64,000 nucleotides of DNA from positions 3,100,001 to 3,164,000 of the forward strand of contig NZ_CP083723.1 in assembly GCF_020150815.1 (NCBI RefSeq), in the 5' to 3' direction. The notes below the pieces were generated by a model, which ran no database searches, was not told the DNA's origin, and saw nothing but the letters and a program-made list of their open reading frames with translations. This document shows positions 62,611 to 64,000 of the stretch, one piece after another. The translations under genes and the position numbers were made by a program. The stretch is from Haloprofundus salilacus. Lineage in GTDB: Archaea; Halobacteriota; Halobacteria; Halobacteriales; Haloferacaceae. Each line of letters opens with the position of its first letter. Positions within the stretch are counted from its first letter, which is position 1.

Positions 62611-62770
62611 CGTGGGAGAACCGGGTGCCACCGGAGCGGAGTTTATCGTCGCCTCGTCCGCGACCCGTTCCAACGGACCGGGCGTCGTGCGGTGCCCGCC
62701 GTCGAGCGATGTCGCACGCCGCGGTGCCGAAGGCGTCGGTTTCGACCCCCGCGGTCCGTTCTTCGACGGT

Positions 62771-62778
62771 CTTAAGAT
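62771..62778 (+). promoter_or_regulatory. TATA-like box of the AAA ATPase gene
   Basis: CTTAAGAT centred 28 nt before ATG 62802. Confidence 0.55.
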
Positions 62779-62801
62779 TCTGTGGCGGCAAGGTTGCGCG
62801 G

Positions 62802-64000
62802 ATGAGTAGCCCGGCTCTCGAAGTCGTCGAATTCCTTCTCACGGCCCACATCTACACGGAAAACCGGGAGTTGGACGAGAACGACCTCCCGCCACGCTAC
62901 CGACGCGTGTTCTGGGCCGAGCGCGACAGCGACGCACCCGACTCCGCCTCCGGCGAGGTGGAACCGCTCGGGGGCGTCGAACGTCCGCTCTCGGTGACCG
63001 AGACCGACGCTCGGACAGCGACCGGCGTCGAACACCCGTGGGAGGCTATCTCGGACCTGTTGTTTACCGACCGGACGGAGTTCTCCGGGACGCTCTCGTT
63101 TACGCAACCGGAGATGGCGCTGGAGTGGTTCCTCGCTCGCGCGGACCGCGACCGCCTCGTGACGAACCCGACTATCGCCTTCGCCGCCGAGGACCGCGAC
63201 GACGTCGATGTCACGCACGAGGAAGCCAGAGAACAGAACCGACCGATCCACGCCGATCGCGTCTGGATAGACAGCCTGCTCAAAGCGTACTTCGACGACG
63301 ACGAGGACGGCGACGCCGAGATGCTCGACCTCGTCCACGTCCGCGCGCCCGAGGAGATCGAGATGACGCTCGAGGATCTCGTGCTCACCGCCGACCAGGA
63401 GGGCGAAATCGCCAAGATCGTCAAAGCGATCGAACACCGCGACTATCTAGCCGAAATCGGCCTGCGCGAGATCGGCAAACTGCTGTTCGTCGGTCCACCG
63501 GGGACCGGTAAAACGACCATCTCGCGCGCGCTCGCACACGAACTCGGTCTCCCGTTCGTCGAGGTCAAACTCTCGATGATCACCTCGCAGTATCTCGGCG
63601 AGACCGCCAAGAACGTCGAGAAGACGTTCGAGGTGGCGAAGCGACTCTCACCGTGTATCCTCTTCATCGACGAGTTCGACTCGGTGGCGAAAACCCGCCG
63701 TAGCGACGAGCACGCGGCGCTGAAGCGCGCGGTCAACACGCTGCTGAAGAGCATCGACGATATCTCGCTCATCCGCGACGACGTGTTGCTCATCGGGGCG
63801 ACAAACCACCCCGACCAACTCGACGCGGCGGCGTGGCGGCGTTTCGACGAGATCGTCAACTTCCCGAAGCCCGACCGCCAGATGCGTGCGGACATCCTGC
63901 GCGTCATCACCCAGCGGATGGAGATCGCCGAGTTCGACCCCGAGTCGGTCGCTGACCGGACCGAAGGGCTCACTGGCAGCGACCTCCGGATGGTGCTCCG
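62802..64000 (+). CDS. AAA+ ATPase of the Cdc48-like type, C-terminus cut by window edge
   Basis: The visible ~399 codons include an N-terminal domain of ~200 residues (ALEVVEFLLTAHIYTENREL, WEAISDLLFTDRTEFSG), then an AAA domain with Walker A GPPGTGKTTISRALAH (~residues 231-246), Walker B ILFIDEFDSVAKTRRS (~residues 286-301), sensor-1 LLIGATNHPDQLDAAAWRRF and a start of the small domain. Haloarchaea have many such AAA proteins; the substrate is unknown. The gene continues past 64000. Confidence 0.85.
   Translation, partial: MSSPALEVVEFLLTAHIYTENRELDENDLPPRYRRVFWAERDSDAPDSASGEVEPLGGVERPLSVTETDARTATGVEHPWEAISDLLFTDRTEFSGTLSFTQPEMALEWFLARADRDRLVTNPTIAFAAEDRDDVDVTHEEAREQNRPIHADRVWIDSLLKAYFDDDEDGDAEMLDLVHVRAPEEIEMTLEDLVLTADQEGEIAKIVKAIEHRDYLAEIGLREIGKLLFVGPPGTGKTTISRALAHELGLPFVEVKLSMITSQYLGETAKNVEKTFEVAKRLSPCILFIDEFDSVAKTRRSDEHAALKRAVNTLLKSIDDISLIRDDVLLIGATNHPDQLDAAAWRRFDEIVNFPKPDRQMRADILRVITQRMEIAEFDPESVADRTEGLTGSDLRMVL

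Noticed and set aside
61373-62851. Extension of the PGF-CTERM protein gene to 62851
   Set aside because: It overlaps the thiolase gene in another frame and is Arg-rich shadow sequence; the twin-Arg leader fixes the start at 61372.

Overview
The window reads as chromosomal DNA of a halophilic archaeon (class Halobacteria; a Haloferacales-type genome is my best guess, from gene content only). The evidence is high GC with a GC-biased third codon position, strongly acidic proteins, twin-arginine-type leaders and a PGF-CTERM sorting tail, archaeal factors (aIF1, aCPSF2-type nuclease, Tsr3, NOG-type GTPase, CofE), haloarchaeal small-protein families, and T-rich/TATA boxes centred about 24-30 nt before many start codons, which is the arrangement of leaderless haloarchaeal transcripts. 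Most of it is core genome. I see no intact insertion sequence, prophage, CRISPR array or rRNA.

Layout. 1-5.4 kb: HAD phosphatase (partial), aCPSF2-like RNA nuclease, VOC protein, CPCC zinc protein, SDR, ilvC. 5.5-7.4 kb: a decayed stretch with an EamA transporter remnant, a methyltransferase remnant and an AT-rich segment. 7.4-11 kb: ferredoxin nitrite/sulfite reductase, a Cys-rich protein, a 31-codon/63-residue overlapping gene pair, a ParB-like HTH protein. 11.1-13.2 kb: tRNA-Lys with scattered T-arm-like copies, HalOD1 protein, Bat-type regulator, dUTPase/Dcd. 13.5-20 kb: aconitase, RimI-like acetyltransferase, the DUF5810/DUF5809-like pair, membrane protein, Nudix hydrolase, secreted protein, rhodanese, aIF1. 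20-36.4 kb: two DUF58 envelope modules (MoxR-DUF58-transglutaminase, and DUF4129-small membrane protein-DUF58-polytopic protein) on either side of mutS-mutL, with an HtpX-like protease and a small membrane protein next to the second. 36.4-42.6 kb: F420-type oxidoreductase, aminotransferase, CofE, phosphoesterase, Nudix-IF2B fusion, 2-hydroxyacid dehydrogenase. 42.6-50.8 kb: RHH protein, EngB, formyl-THF cyclo-ligase, DUF389 transporter, SIMPL lipoprotein, NOG-type GTPase, tandem DUF5518 proteins, Tsr3, SnoaL-like and SHOCT proteins. 50.9-64 kb: SerS, MBL hydrolase, acyl-CoA synthetase, NhaP-TrkA antiporter, cyclase, AOR, two related exported proteins, thiolase, AAA ATPase (partial).

Functional threads: RNA metabolism and translation (aCPSF2, tRNA-Lys, aIF1, EngB, NOG, Tsr3, SerS); mismatch repair (MutS, MutL with an intact endonuclease motif); central metabolism (aconitase, IlvC, AOR, acyl-CoA synthetase, thiolase); F420 chemistry (CofE and a luciferase-like flavin/F420 enzyme); and cell-surface biogenesis. 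The most system-like part is the pair of DUF58 modules with the protease. Functions named below come from family features visible in the translations; no database search was possible.
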